A stretch of DNA of 64,000 nucleotides. Origin: Hymenobacter aerilatus (GTDB lineage: Bacteria; Bacteroidota; Bacteroidia; Cytophagales; Hymenobacteraceae). The stretch spans positions 1,778,501 through 1,842,500 of the forward strand of contig NZ_CP095053.1 in assembly GCF_022921095.1 (NCBI RefSeq). The letters are read 5' to 3'. The notes beneath the pieces were generated by a model. It was not told where the DNA came from and made no database searches. It worked only from the letters and a program-made list of their open reading frames with translations. A program made the position numbers and the translations under genes. Position 1 is the first letter of the stretch. Every line of letters starts with the position of its first letter. Shown piece by piece: positions 51,987 through 58,472 of the stretch.

Positions 51987-52400
51987 CTACCCCCCTACTT
52001 GTTCCCGCAACGTTTGGATGAGGTTATCCCACATTTCCTGCAATTCTATCTCATCGGTTTCCTCGGAGTAGTCTACTATGCGCAAAAAAACTTCTTGTGT
52101 TAGCTCCGACGATTCAATGCAAAAATCCAGGTAACTGGCGTCTGGCACAGCACGCTTCTGGTCGCTTAGAAACACAAACCGCACCGACTTATTTGTCCGG
52201 TGCGAGCTGATTTCGGCATAGTGGCTTTGGTTGTCCCAGATAAAGTTGAGCCGATGGTCGGGGTCAATTTTCACGTCTTGGCAAAACCAACGTGTTAAGC
52301 CAGAAGCCGAGGCCAAGTAAGGGTACAAAATCTTCGGCGAGGCATTGATGGGGTACTCCACCGTAAACCGGTGTTTGGAACGGGTAGCGGAAAGCGGCAT
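51987..52400 (-). CDS. START-like domain protein
   Basis: A 137-residue protein, start ATG 52400 (MPLSATRSKHRFTVEYPINAS), chosen over a frame to 52466 whose extra residues are unlikely. The whole protein is one START/AHSA1-like helix-grip fold (YLASASGLTRWFCQDVKIDPDHRLNFIW, SVRFVFLSD, ELTQEVFLRIVDYSEE, then a C-terminal helix MWDNLIQTLREQVGG). Members of this small Bacteroidota family sit near ribosomal or tRNA genes and have no assigned ligand. It is transcribed away from the tRNA gene, with about 130 bases between. Confidence 0.8.
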   Translation of the reverse strand: MPLSATRSKHRFTVEYPINASPKILYPYLASASGLTRWFCQDVKIDPDHRLNFIWDNQSHYAEISSHRTNKSVRFVFLSDQKRAVPDASYLDFCIESSELTQEVFLRIVDYSEETDEIELQEMWDNLIQTLREQVGG

Positions 52401-52483
52401 ATGCGTAATGAAAACAAATCGGCCTCTGCGGACTACTATTGTCGGCAGAAAAGCCAATATACACATAATTTTTTACCCTATAT

Positions 52484-52516
52484 GTTGTGCTAATTCAAAA
52501 TTCATTTCTACATTTG
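52484..52516 (+). promoter_or_regulatory. tRNA-Met promoter
   Basis: -33-like GTTG at 52484-52487 and -7 box TACATTTG at 52509-52516 are separated by about 20 bases, the standard Bacteroidota spacing, and the -7 box ends 13 bases before the tRNA's first base. Confidence 0.7.
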
Positions 52517-52529
52517 CACCACCAAACAG

Positions 52530-52603
52530 GGCGGGGTAGCTCAGTTGGTTAGAGCACAGGATTCATAACCCTGAGGTCACGAGTTCAACTCTCGTCCCCG
52601 CTA
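52530..52603 (+). tRNA. tRNA-Met (CAT), elongator type
   Basis: Full cloverleaf of 74 bases without an encoded CCA: acceptor GGCGGGG/CCCCGCT (first pair G-T), D arm GCTC/GAGC, anticodon arm CAGGA-TTCATAA-CCCTG with anticodon CAT, T arm ACGAG-TTCAACT-CTCGT. The last anticodon-stem pair is A31-C39, a mismatch where relatives as I recall them have A-T. It is the elongator rather than the initiator form, since the first pair is G-T and the anticodon stem lacks three G-C pairs. Confidence 0.95.
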
Positions 52604-52604
52604 C

Positions 52605-52645
52605 AATAAAAAAGGCCTTCCTGAATTAGGAAGGCCTTTTTTATT
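52605..52645 (+). terminator. tRNA-Met terminator
   Basis: Perfect 18-base arms (52605-52622 and 52628-52645) around GAATT, core AAGGCCTTCCT/AGGAAGGCCTT, with six T in the descending arm. It starts two bases after the tRNA. Confidence 0.9.
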
Positions 52646-52670
52646 GGCATATTTCACTGAAGCAAATGCC

Positions 52671-52725
52671 ATTATAACGCAAAGAGCGCTTGACTACTGT
52701 AGTCAAGCGCTCTTTGCGTTATAAT
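52671..52725. repeat. 55 bp perfect palindrome with one-base centre
   Basis: Two 27-base arms (52671-52697 and 52699-52725) are exact reverse complements around a single T; the arm begins ATTATAACGCAAAGAGCGCT. It starts 14 bases after the rplT stop on the minus strand and lies 26 bases past the tRNA terminator. No T run follows on either side, so it is not a standard terminator, though it may still end the infC-rpmI-rplT message. Confidence 0.9.
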
Positions 52726-52738
52726 CGTCAACGGACGA

Positions 52739-53083
52739 CTACTTTACTTTATCCACTATGCCTTTGAAGGCAGCAGGGTGATTCAGTGCTAGGTCAGCCA
52801 GTACTTTACGGTTCAACTCAATGCCGGCTTTCTTTAGGCCACCCATGAGTTGCGAGTAAGACAAGCCGTGCTCACGAGCACCTGCATTGATACGCTGAAT
52901 CCACAGGGCACGGAACTCACGCTTTTTGGTTTTCCGGTCGCGGTACGCGTAGAGAAGACCTTTCTCAACGGCGTTTTTCGCAACAGTCCATACATTTTTA
53001 CGACGGCCATAGTAACCTTTGGCCAAACGCATTACTTTTTTCCGACGAAGGCGCGAAGCCACGTGGTTGACACTTCTGGGCAT
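52739..53083 (-). CDS. rplT: Ribosomal protein L20
   Basis: Large-subunit assembly protein of 114 residues: [99 protein letters not shown] is standard L20. Last gene of the conserved thrS-infC-rpmI-rplT cluster. In several bacteria L20 represses this operon by binding its leader. Confidence 0.97.
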   Translation of the reverse strand: MPRSVNHVASRLRRKKVMRLAKGYYGRRKNVWTVAKNAVEKGLLYAYRDRKTKKREFRALWIQRINAGAREHGLSYSQLMGGLKKAGIELNRKVLADLALNHPAAFKGIVDKVK

Positions 53084-53163
53084 AACCTACTTTTTTTTGG
53101 CGGCCGGCGGCGGACTATTTGCCGCAGCTTGCGTTCCTACCGGACGCCTGGTTTTGGATTATT

Positions 53164-53248
53164 TAATAATTAACAATTAGTAATTAAGAATTGACTTTTA
53201 CGGGTCTCAAGCTGCCGTTATCAACTCTTAACTATTCATTATTAATTA
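53164..53248. repeat. AT-rich imperfect inverted repeat between rpmI and rplT
   Basis: The left part (AATAATTAACAATTAGTAAT, from 53165) and right part (53221-53248, ending CATTATTAATTA) are imperfect reverse complements of about 28 bases around a GC-rich loop. The right arm reaches the rpmI stop. It sits inside an operon, so it may modulate rplT expression or mRNA processing rather than terminate. Confidence 0.55.
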
Positions 53249-53440
53249 GATATTCAGCATATCCTTCACGCGCGGCATATCGGCCGAGCTAACTAGCGTT
53301 ACGTGGGTGAGGCCGCGCTTCTGCTTAGTGGTCTTTTTGGTGAGGATGTGCGATTTGAAGGCGTGCTTCCGCTTCACCTTGCCCGTTCCGGTGAGCGTAA
53401 AACGCTTCTTAGCACCGGATTTCGTCTTTACTTTCGGCAT
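53246..53440 (-). CDS. rpmI: Ribosomal protein L35
   Basis: A 64-residue basic protein: [62 protein letters not shown] is standard L35. It follows infC by 59 bases and precedes rplT, with a long AT-rich inverted repeat in the gap to rplT. Confidence 0.97.
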   Translation of the reverse strand: MPKVKTKSGAKKRFTLTGTGKVKRKHAFKSHILTKKTTKQKRGLTHVTLVSSADMPRVKDMLNI

Positions 53441-53499
53441 TGTGTATGTATTGAAAAAAGGGAAATGCAGGGTATGCGTGCCTTAGCCTATCAAAGATA

Positions 53500-54147
53500 C
53501 TACTCCTTATCGGAGGTAGTTTCTTTGATAGGTTTCGGAGCACTTTCCTTGGCTGGTTTGGCACCGGCTGAAGCCTCTTTCACAACGGGCTTCGGTTTGG
53601 GAGCTACTTTGGGTGCCAAGTATAGAAACATTCGCTTGCCTTCGAGCTTAGGCAGCTGTTCTACCTTGGCCAGATCTTCGAGTGCTTGCGCAAATTTGAG
53701 TAGCAGGATTTCGCCACGCTCCTTGAACACGATAGAACGACCAACGAAGTGCACGTAGGCTTTGATCTTAGCGCCCTCTTTCAGGAACTCCTGCGCGTGC
53801 TTCAGCTTGAAAGCGAAGTCATGATCATCCGTGTTGGGTCCGAAACGAATTTCCTTTTGCACGACTTTCGTCTGCTTGGCTTTCATTTCGCGGGTGCGCT
53901 TCTTCTGCTCGTATTTAAACTTCGAGTAGTCGATAACCCGGCAAACGGGCGGTACGGCAGTGGGCGAAATCTCCACTAAGTCAAGATTCTGCTCCTGTGC
54001 CATACGGCGAGCTTGCTCAACGGGATAGATGCCCTGTTCGACGTTGTCGCCGACCAGACGCACCTCACGGGCCGTGATTTTATTGTTAATCTTGAACGGC
54101 TCCTCCACCTGAGCGCGGGGGATGTAACGGCGATTTGGGGTAGCTAT
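53500..54147 (-). CDS. infC: Translation initiation factor IF-3, apparent AUA start
   Basis: IF-3 of 215 residues. The conserved body ([77 protein letters not shown]) is complete, with a Lys/Ala/Pro-rich C-terminal extension. No ATG precedes the conserved N-terminus. The expected leader [12 protein letters not shown] is in frame and begins at ATA 54147, 8 bases behind AAGGAGGA (54155-54162). IF-3 in many bacteria starts with AUU so that it can limit its own translation; AUA would serve the same purpose. The alternative GTG at 54108 would cut conserved residues and has no Shine-Dalgarno. Confidence 0.92.
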   Translation of the reverse strand: MATPNRRYIPRAQVEEPFKINNKITAREVRLVGDNVEQGIYPVEQARRMAQEQNLDLVEISPTAVPPVCRVIDYSKFKYEQKKRTREMKAKQTKVVQKEIRFGPNTDDHDFAFKLKHAQEFLKEGAKIKAYVHFVGRSIVFKERGEILLLKFAQALEDLAKVEQLPKLEGKRMFLYLAPKVAPKPKPVVKEASAGAKPAKESAPKPIKETTSDKE

Positions 54148-54154
54148 GGGTAGG

Positions 54155-54162
54155 TCCTCCTT
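54155..54162 (-). promoter_or_regulatory. Strong Shine-Dalgarno of infC
   Basis: AAGGAGGA on the minus strand, ending 8 bases before ATA 54147. Shine-Dalgarno motifs are otherwise nearly absent in this window, so this one decides the infC start and marks special initiation. Confidence 0.85.
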
Positions 54163-54191
54163 CTAAAAGTGGTGGTCTATTGGATAGTGAA

Positions 54192-54219
54192 AGGCCCCGG
54201 CGAAAAGTCGCTAGGGCCT
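54192..54219 (-). terminator. Hairpin between thrS and infC
   Basis: On the minus strand AGGCCC-TA-GCGA-CTTT-TCGC-CG-GGGCCT folds into a two-part stem, followed by TTTC. It lies 86 bases after the thrS stop and 30 before the infC Shine-Dalgarno. It may terminate thrS or attenuate infC. Confidence 0.5.
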
Positions 54220-54304
54220 ATTCAGGGGGCAAATATCCGTCTTTTTTTTGAAATCTGAAAATTTTACTATATAAAATACCGGGATTTAGACTTCATCTTC
54301 TCCC

Positions 54305-56242
54305 TTATTTTATAAGTGCAGCTACTTCAGCTTGAAATTTCGCGATAAACTCTTCGACTGGCAGCGACCCTACATCGCCTTCGCCGTGTCGACGCACGGA
54401 AACCTGACCGTTTTCCTGTTCTTTTTCGCCTACAATCAGCATATAGGGCACCTTGGAAATTTCCGCATCGCGGATTTTACGTCCGATTTTCTCGTCCCGG
54501 TTATCAATGGAACCGCGCAGCTCTTCTCCCTGCAGCCGGTCGTATACCTGTTGGGCGTACTCCTGGTATTTCTCCGAAATAGGTAGAACAGCAAACTGCT
54601 CGGGGGCCAGCCACAGCGGGAAATTACCAGCGCAGTGCTCGATGAGCACGGCCACGAAGCGCTCCAACGAACCAAACGGTGCCCGGTGCAACATCACGGG
54701 GCGCTGGCGGGAGTTGTCAGGGGCCACGTACTCCAGATCGAAGCGCTCGGGCAAGTTGTAGTCGACCTGAATAGTTCCCAATTGCCATTTGCGGCCCAGC
54801 GCGTCGCGCACCATAAAGTCGAGCTTGGGGCCATAGAAAGCCGCTTCTCCGTATTCTGTTACGGTGGGTAGCCCTTTCTCGGTGGCTGCCTCCTGAATAG
54901 CGCTTTCCGCTAGTGCCCAGTTCTCGTCGGAGCCGATGTACTTGGTTTTGTTCTCAGGGTCGCGCAGGGAGATCTGAGCGGTATAATCCTCGAAGCCTAA
55001 CGCACGGAATACGTAGAGGACTAAATCAATCACCTTCTTGAACTCATCCTTCACTTGATCGGGACGACAGAAGATGTGGGCGTCATCTTGCGTAAAGCCA
55101 CGCACGCGTGTGAGGCCGTGTAGCTCGCCCGACTGCTCGTAGCGATACACCGTGCCAAACTCGGCCAGACGCAAAGGCAAGTCACGGTAAGAACGCGGCT
55201 TGGTCTTGTAAATCTCGCAGTGATGCGGGCAGTTCATGGGTTTGAGGAAGAATTCCTCACCCGGATTAGGCGTTTTGATCGGTTGGAAGGAATCAGCGCC
55301 GTATTTCTCGTAGTGTCCCGACGTAACATACAATTCCTTAGAGCCAATGTGCGGCGTCACCACGGGTAGGTAGCCCGACTTGATTTGGGCTTTGCGCAGG
55401 AACTGCTCCAGCCGCTCGCGTAAGGCCGTGCCCTTAGGCAGCCACAGGGGTAGGCCAGCCCCTACCTTCTCTGAAAAGGCAAACAGCTCTAACTCTTTGC
55501 CCAACTTGCGGTGGTCGCGGCGCTTGGCCTCTTCCAGCTTTTCCAGGTACTCAGTTAGCTCTTTGGCTTTGGGAAAGGTGATGCCGTAAATGCGGGTGAG
55601 CTGCTTATTTTTTTCGTCGCCGCGCCAGTAAGCACCAGCTACGTTCAGCAGCTTCACAGCTTTGATAGGCGACGTATCGGGCAGGTGAGGGCCACGGCAA
55701 AGGTCCACGAAATTGCCTTGCTGGTAGAATGTAATGCTACCATCTTCCAACCGGTCAATAAGGTCCAGCTTGTACGGATCGTCCTTCTCAGTGAAATAGG
55801 CTACCGCTTCGGCTTTGGGCACAGGGCGGCACTCGAAGCGGCTTTTCTGCTTGGCCAGCTCCAGCATTTTCTTCTCAATAGCCGGAAAGTCGTCGGTTGA
55901 AATGGTACGCCCTTCGCCCAGGTCAATATCGTAGTAGAAGCCGTTTTCGATGGCTGGCCCAATGCCCAGCTTCACGCCGGGATATAGTGCTTCCAATGCC
56001 TCGGCCAGCAGGTGAGCCGAGGAGTGCCAGAACGCCATTTTGCCGCCGGCATCATTCCAGGTCAAGATTTCCAGGTTGCTGCTCTGGTCGATTGGGCGGT
56101 GCAGGTCACGCACTTCGCCATCAACGCGCACGGCCAATGCATTGCGGGCCAGCCCTTCGCTGATGCTGGCGGCTACATCGTAGCCCGTGGCGCCGGCCTC
56201 AAACTGGCGGACGGAACCATCGGGGAGCGTGATGTCAATCAT
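54305..56242 (-). CDS. thrS: Threonyl-tRNA synthetase
   Basis: Class II synthetase of 645 residues; start ATG 56242 ([20 protein letters not shown]). Domains: TGS (1-60), editing/SAD domain with the zinc-like [24 protein letters not shown] and [14 protein letters not shown], catalytic core with motif 2 [27 protein letters not shown] (tRNA/ATP binding) and motif 3 [18 protein letters not shown], and the anticodon-binding domain [23 protein letters not shown]. Complete. It heads the thrS-infC-rpmI-rplT cluster. Confidence 0.97.
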   Translation of the reverse strand: MIDITLPDGSVRQFEAGATGYDVAASISEGLARNALAVRVDGEVRDLHRPIDQSSNLEILTWNDAGGKMAFWHSSAHLLAEALEALYPGVKLGIGPAIENGFYYDIDLGEGRTISTDDFPAIEKKMLELAKQKSRFECRPVPKAEAVAYFTEKDDPYKLDLIDRLEDGSITFYQQGNFVDLCRGPHLPDTSPIKAVKLLNVAGAYWRGDEKNKQLTRIYGITFPKAKELTEYLEKLEEAKRRDHRKLGKELELFAFSEKVGAGLPLWLPKGTALRERLEQFLRKAQIKSGYLPVVTPHIGSKELYVTSGHYEKYGADSFQPIKTPNPGEEFFLKPMNCPHHCEIYKTKPRSYRDLPLRLAEFGTVYRYEQSGELHGLTRVRGFTQDDAHIFCRPDQVKDEFKKVIDLVLYVFRALGFEDYTAQISLRDPENKTKYIGSDENWALAESAIQEAATEKGLPTVTEYGEAAFYGPKLDFMVRDALGRKWQLGTIQVDYNLPERFDLEYVAPDNSRQRPVMLHRAPFGSLERFVAVLIEHCAGNFPLWLAPEQFAVLPISEKYQEYAQQVYDRLQGEELRGSIDNRDEKIGRKIRDAEISKVPYMLIVGEKEQENGQVSVRRHGEGDVGSLPVEEFIAKFQAEVAALIK

Positions 56243-56365
56243 CGGTAATTTGTTGTCAGGGTTAGGTGTTGAATACACGGAATGGGTTGCAAACCGCCAC
56301 CCACAGTGTAGAAAGCGCAAGTTAGCAGCTTGAGGTGGATTTAACTGGGTATTCCCATCCCTTCC

Positions 56366-57490
56366 CTATTCCTCATCTGAATTCGTAGTAGCTGGGCGCG
56401 GAGCTAGGGGCGTAACCGCTGAGACTCGACTGCGGGTGGTGTCGCCGGAGAATCCGCGGGCGCGCTCTCCAGTTTTCCAGACTTTATAGGTCCAATGACG
56501 GTTACCGGGATTTTCGGCTACTAGCTGCCGATACTGCGCCTGCGCTTCAGCGTAGCGACCAGTACTTTCTAGGCTTTCGGCCAATTGCTGCCGCGCTCCG
56601 GGTAGACGGGATGCCCGCCGCAGCGCCCGTTGCAACGCCGGTATAGCTACTGCATAGCGGCGCTGTTCGTAGGCCAGCTGCCCCAGATGATAGTCGGCGC
56701 GGTAGAGGGTAGAGTCCTGTTGCAAGGCACGGGCGTAGTAATGCAACGCGCTGTCGGGTGCAGCTTGCAGCTCAAACTGGCGCGCATAATCATACAGCAG
56801 TGGGGCGTAGGTAGGGTCTAGCTTCAGCCCACGAGCTGCATACCGGGCGCCTTGCTCTGGTTGATGGTAGGCATTGAGCAAGAAGGCCAGCTGGTGCATG
56901 GTTTCAGCCTGGCGTGGGTCGCGGGTTAAGCTGGCGCGCAGATAATCAATGGCCTGCGTAGTGTCGCCGGTAGCTGCAAATGCTAGCCCCTTGTAAAATA
57001 AAGCGGCTACATGATCGGGCTCCTGCTGCAATACCCGATCTAGCTGGTCGAGGGCCGCCTGATAATGGCGGGTAGCTAGGTTGGCTTCACCTACCAGCAA
57101 GTTCAACTCGGGAGAGGCAAAACCGTGACGCGCAGCCTCGTCGGCCGCGGTCAGGGCTGCTGTCAGATGGTACTTGGCACGCAGGGCACGGGCCTTGGTG
57201 AAGTAGAACTCTCCGGGGCCGTCATCCAGGTTCAACGCCTGGTTGATATCCTGCAACGCTGGCTCTATTTGACCAGCATCAAGCCGAAAGGCAGCACGCC
57301 GAGCGTACAGCGAAGCATTGCCGGGCTGACGGGCTATAGCTCCGTCTAATTCCTGAGCCTGAATATGGGGGCCACTTTGCACGGTAGCCAGGGGAACCAT
57401 CCGGTCGGGACGCTCGGTAGGGCCGCTGCAACCGCCAATCAGCAGCATGGCCACCAATGCGGTCAGCCAGCCCCCCTGTTTACTTCCCAT
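56366..57490 (-). CDS. Tetratricopeptide-repeat lipoprotein
   Basis: Start set at ATG 57490 (MGSKQGGWLTALVAMLLIGGC): it gives a proper lipoprotein signal (lipobox IGGC) and lies just downstream of a -7 box at 57536-57543, while the longer frame to 57538 would start at the promoter. The mature 350 residues are about eight TPR units (NASLYARRAAFRLDAGQIEPALQDINQALNL, DHVAALFYKGLAFAATGDTTQAIDYL, STLYRADYHLGQLAYEQRRYAVAIPALQRAL) ending in a Thr/Pro-rich tail. Probably a periplasmic or outer-membrane assembly scaffold. A second TPR protein gene precedes it on the same strand. Confidence 0.85.
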   Translation of the reverse strand: MGSKQGGWLTALVAMLLIGGCSGPTERPDRMVPLATVQSGPHIQAQELDGAIARQPGNASLYARRAAFRLDAGQIEPALQDINQALNLDDGPGEFYFTKARALRAKYHLTAALTAADEAARHGFASPELNLLVGEANLATRHYQAALDQLDRVLQQEPDHVAALFYKGLAFAATGDTTQAIDYLRASLTRDPRQAETMHQLAFLLNAYHQPEQGARYAARGLKLDPTYAPLLYDYARQFELQAAPDSALHYYARALQQDSTLYRADYHLGQLAYEQRRYAVAIPALQRALRRASRLPGARQQLAESLESTGRYAEAQAQYRQLVAENPGNRHWTYKVWKTGERARGFSGDTTRSRVSAVTPLAPRPATTNSDEE

Positions 57491-57535
57491 AAACGGCCCA
57501 CAACGTAGCATCACTGTTTCTAAATCCTTTTTCGA

Positions 57536-57543
57536 CAAAGATA
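57536..57543 (-). promoter_or_regulatory. -7 box (TATCTTTG on minus strand) of the TPR lipoprotein gene
   Basis: CAAAGATA on the plus strand reads TATCTTTG on the minus strand, about 45 bases upstream of ATG 57490. It supports the shorter protein start. Confidence 0.55.
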
Positions 57544-57559
57544 CGCCTTGCTTTTGGGG

Positions 57560-58381
57560 TTAGTGCTGAAAGCTGGCCGGACGGCGCTTCTGCCGGCGGC
57601 GGTCTTGCAGTAGCATGGCCCGACAACGGCGACTTACTTCCAGCTCGTCGCTGGTAGTGGGCGTGAGTTGTACCGCTTTTTCCAAAATCAAGCGGGCGTT
57701 GCGCCGCTGCCTTTGGTTGCGATACACCCGGGCCAAATCGTAGCAGAACTGGATGCGAGTGGAATCGAGCTGATGCGCGCGCCGCAAAGCATCAATGGCT
57801 TTGCGGGAGCCGGCTTCACTGGGCATTCCACCTAAAAAGAGCTTTGAGAAAACGCGTTCTAGCACATTGTAATGGTCCACACGATAATGCCAGCGCCCTA
57901 ATAGCTGCCAGGCATCGGCCCACTCGGGGCAGCGCGCCACGGCCATAAATGCGTAGGGTTTCATTAGTTTATAGGCATGTAGCCGACTACGGGCCGTGAG
58001 CAGCGTTGCCCGGTTCACCAAGGACAGGGCTACTACATAGTTGGCTTCTCCACCCGTAGGCTGCACGACCAACGCCCGGTCGGCGTACTGCCGGGCTGAG
58101 ATGAAGTAAGCGCCCCGGCGGGTTTCATCGGTGTAGCGGGCACCAATACGGACGCTGAGCAAGGCAGCTTGCCACAGCGCTTCGTAGCAGCGAGAATCCT
58201 GGCGCAGTGCCTCCTCGTATTTGCCCAACGCCTCCGACTCTTGGTAAGCTGCCTGCAGCATACGCGCTTGTTTCAGGAGTTTCTGCACTGCCATGGAGTC
58301 GGTGGCCGTAGCCATCGACGCTGCTATGCTACGCCCTGCAAGGCATCCGAGCAACCCCAATACCAGAAGATAACGCTTCAT
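57560..58381 (-). CDS. Exported TPR protein
   Basis: A 273-residue protein, start ATG 58381 (MKRYLLVLGLLGCLAGRSIAAS, signal peptide); an in-frame GTG at 58387 adds two residues. The rest is TPR-like: AYQESEALGKYEEALRQDSRCYEALWQAALLSVRIG, ARQYADRALVVQPTGGEANYVVALSLVN, WADAWQLLGRWHYRVDHYN and FCYDLARVYRNQRQRRNARLILEKAVQLTP. The layout resembles the RMD1-like bacterial TPR proteins. Likely periplasmic; partners unknown. It is followed 70 bases on by the TPR lipoprotein. Confidence 0.8.
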   Translation of the reverse strand: MKRYLLVLGLLGCLAGRSIAASMATATDSMAVQKLLKQARMLQAAYQESEALGKYEEALRQDSRCYEALWQAALLSVRIGARYTDETRRGAYFISARQYADRALVVQPTGGEANYVVALSLVNRATLLTARSRLHAYKLMKPYAFMAVARCPEWADAWQLLGRWHYRVDHYNVLERVFSKLFLGGMPSEAGSRKAIDALRRAHQLDSTRIQFCYDLARVYRNQRQRRNARLILEKAVQLTPTTSDELEVSRRCRAMLLQDRRRQKRRPASFQH

Positions 58382-58428
58382 ACGCACGCGCTAGGACAGC
58401 ACTTTGGTGCCTTAGTATAGAGACCTGA

Positions 58429-58470
58429 TGTATGTGGGGTAGGATTACCACTAATCCTACCCCACATACA
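58429..58470. terminator. Hairpin between parC and the TPR gene
   Basis: Perfect 19-base arms (58429-58447 and 58452-58470), core GTGGGGTAGGATTA/TAATCCTACCCCAC, loop CCAC. It begins three bases after the parC stop on the minus strand. No T run follows on that strand, but stem strength and position fit a 3' end. Confidence 0.75.
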
Positions 58471-58472
58471 CT

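Noticed and set aside
52530..52603. Possibility that the CAT tRNA is tRNA-Ile2 or initiator tRNA
   Set aside because: The G-T first acceptor pair, D arm and anticodon stem fit the elongator Met pattern; the three G-C pairs of an initiator stem are missing.
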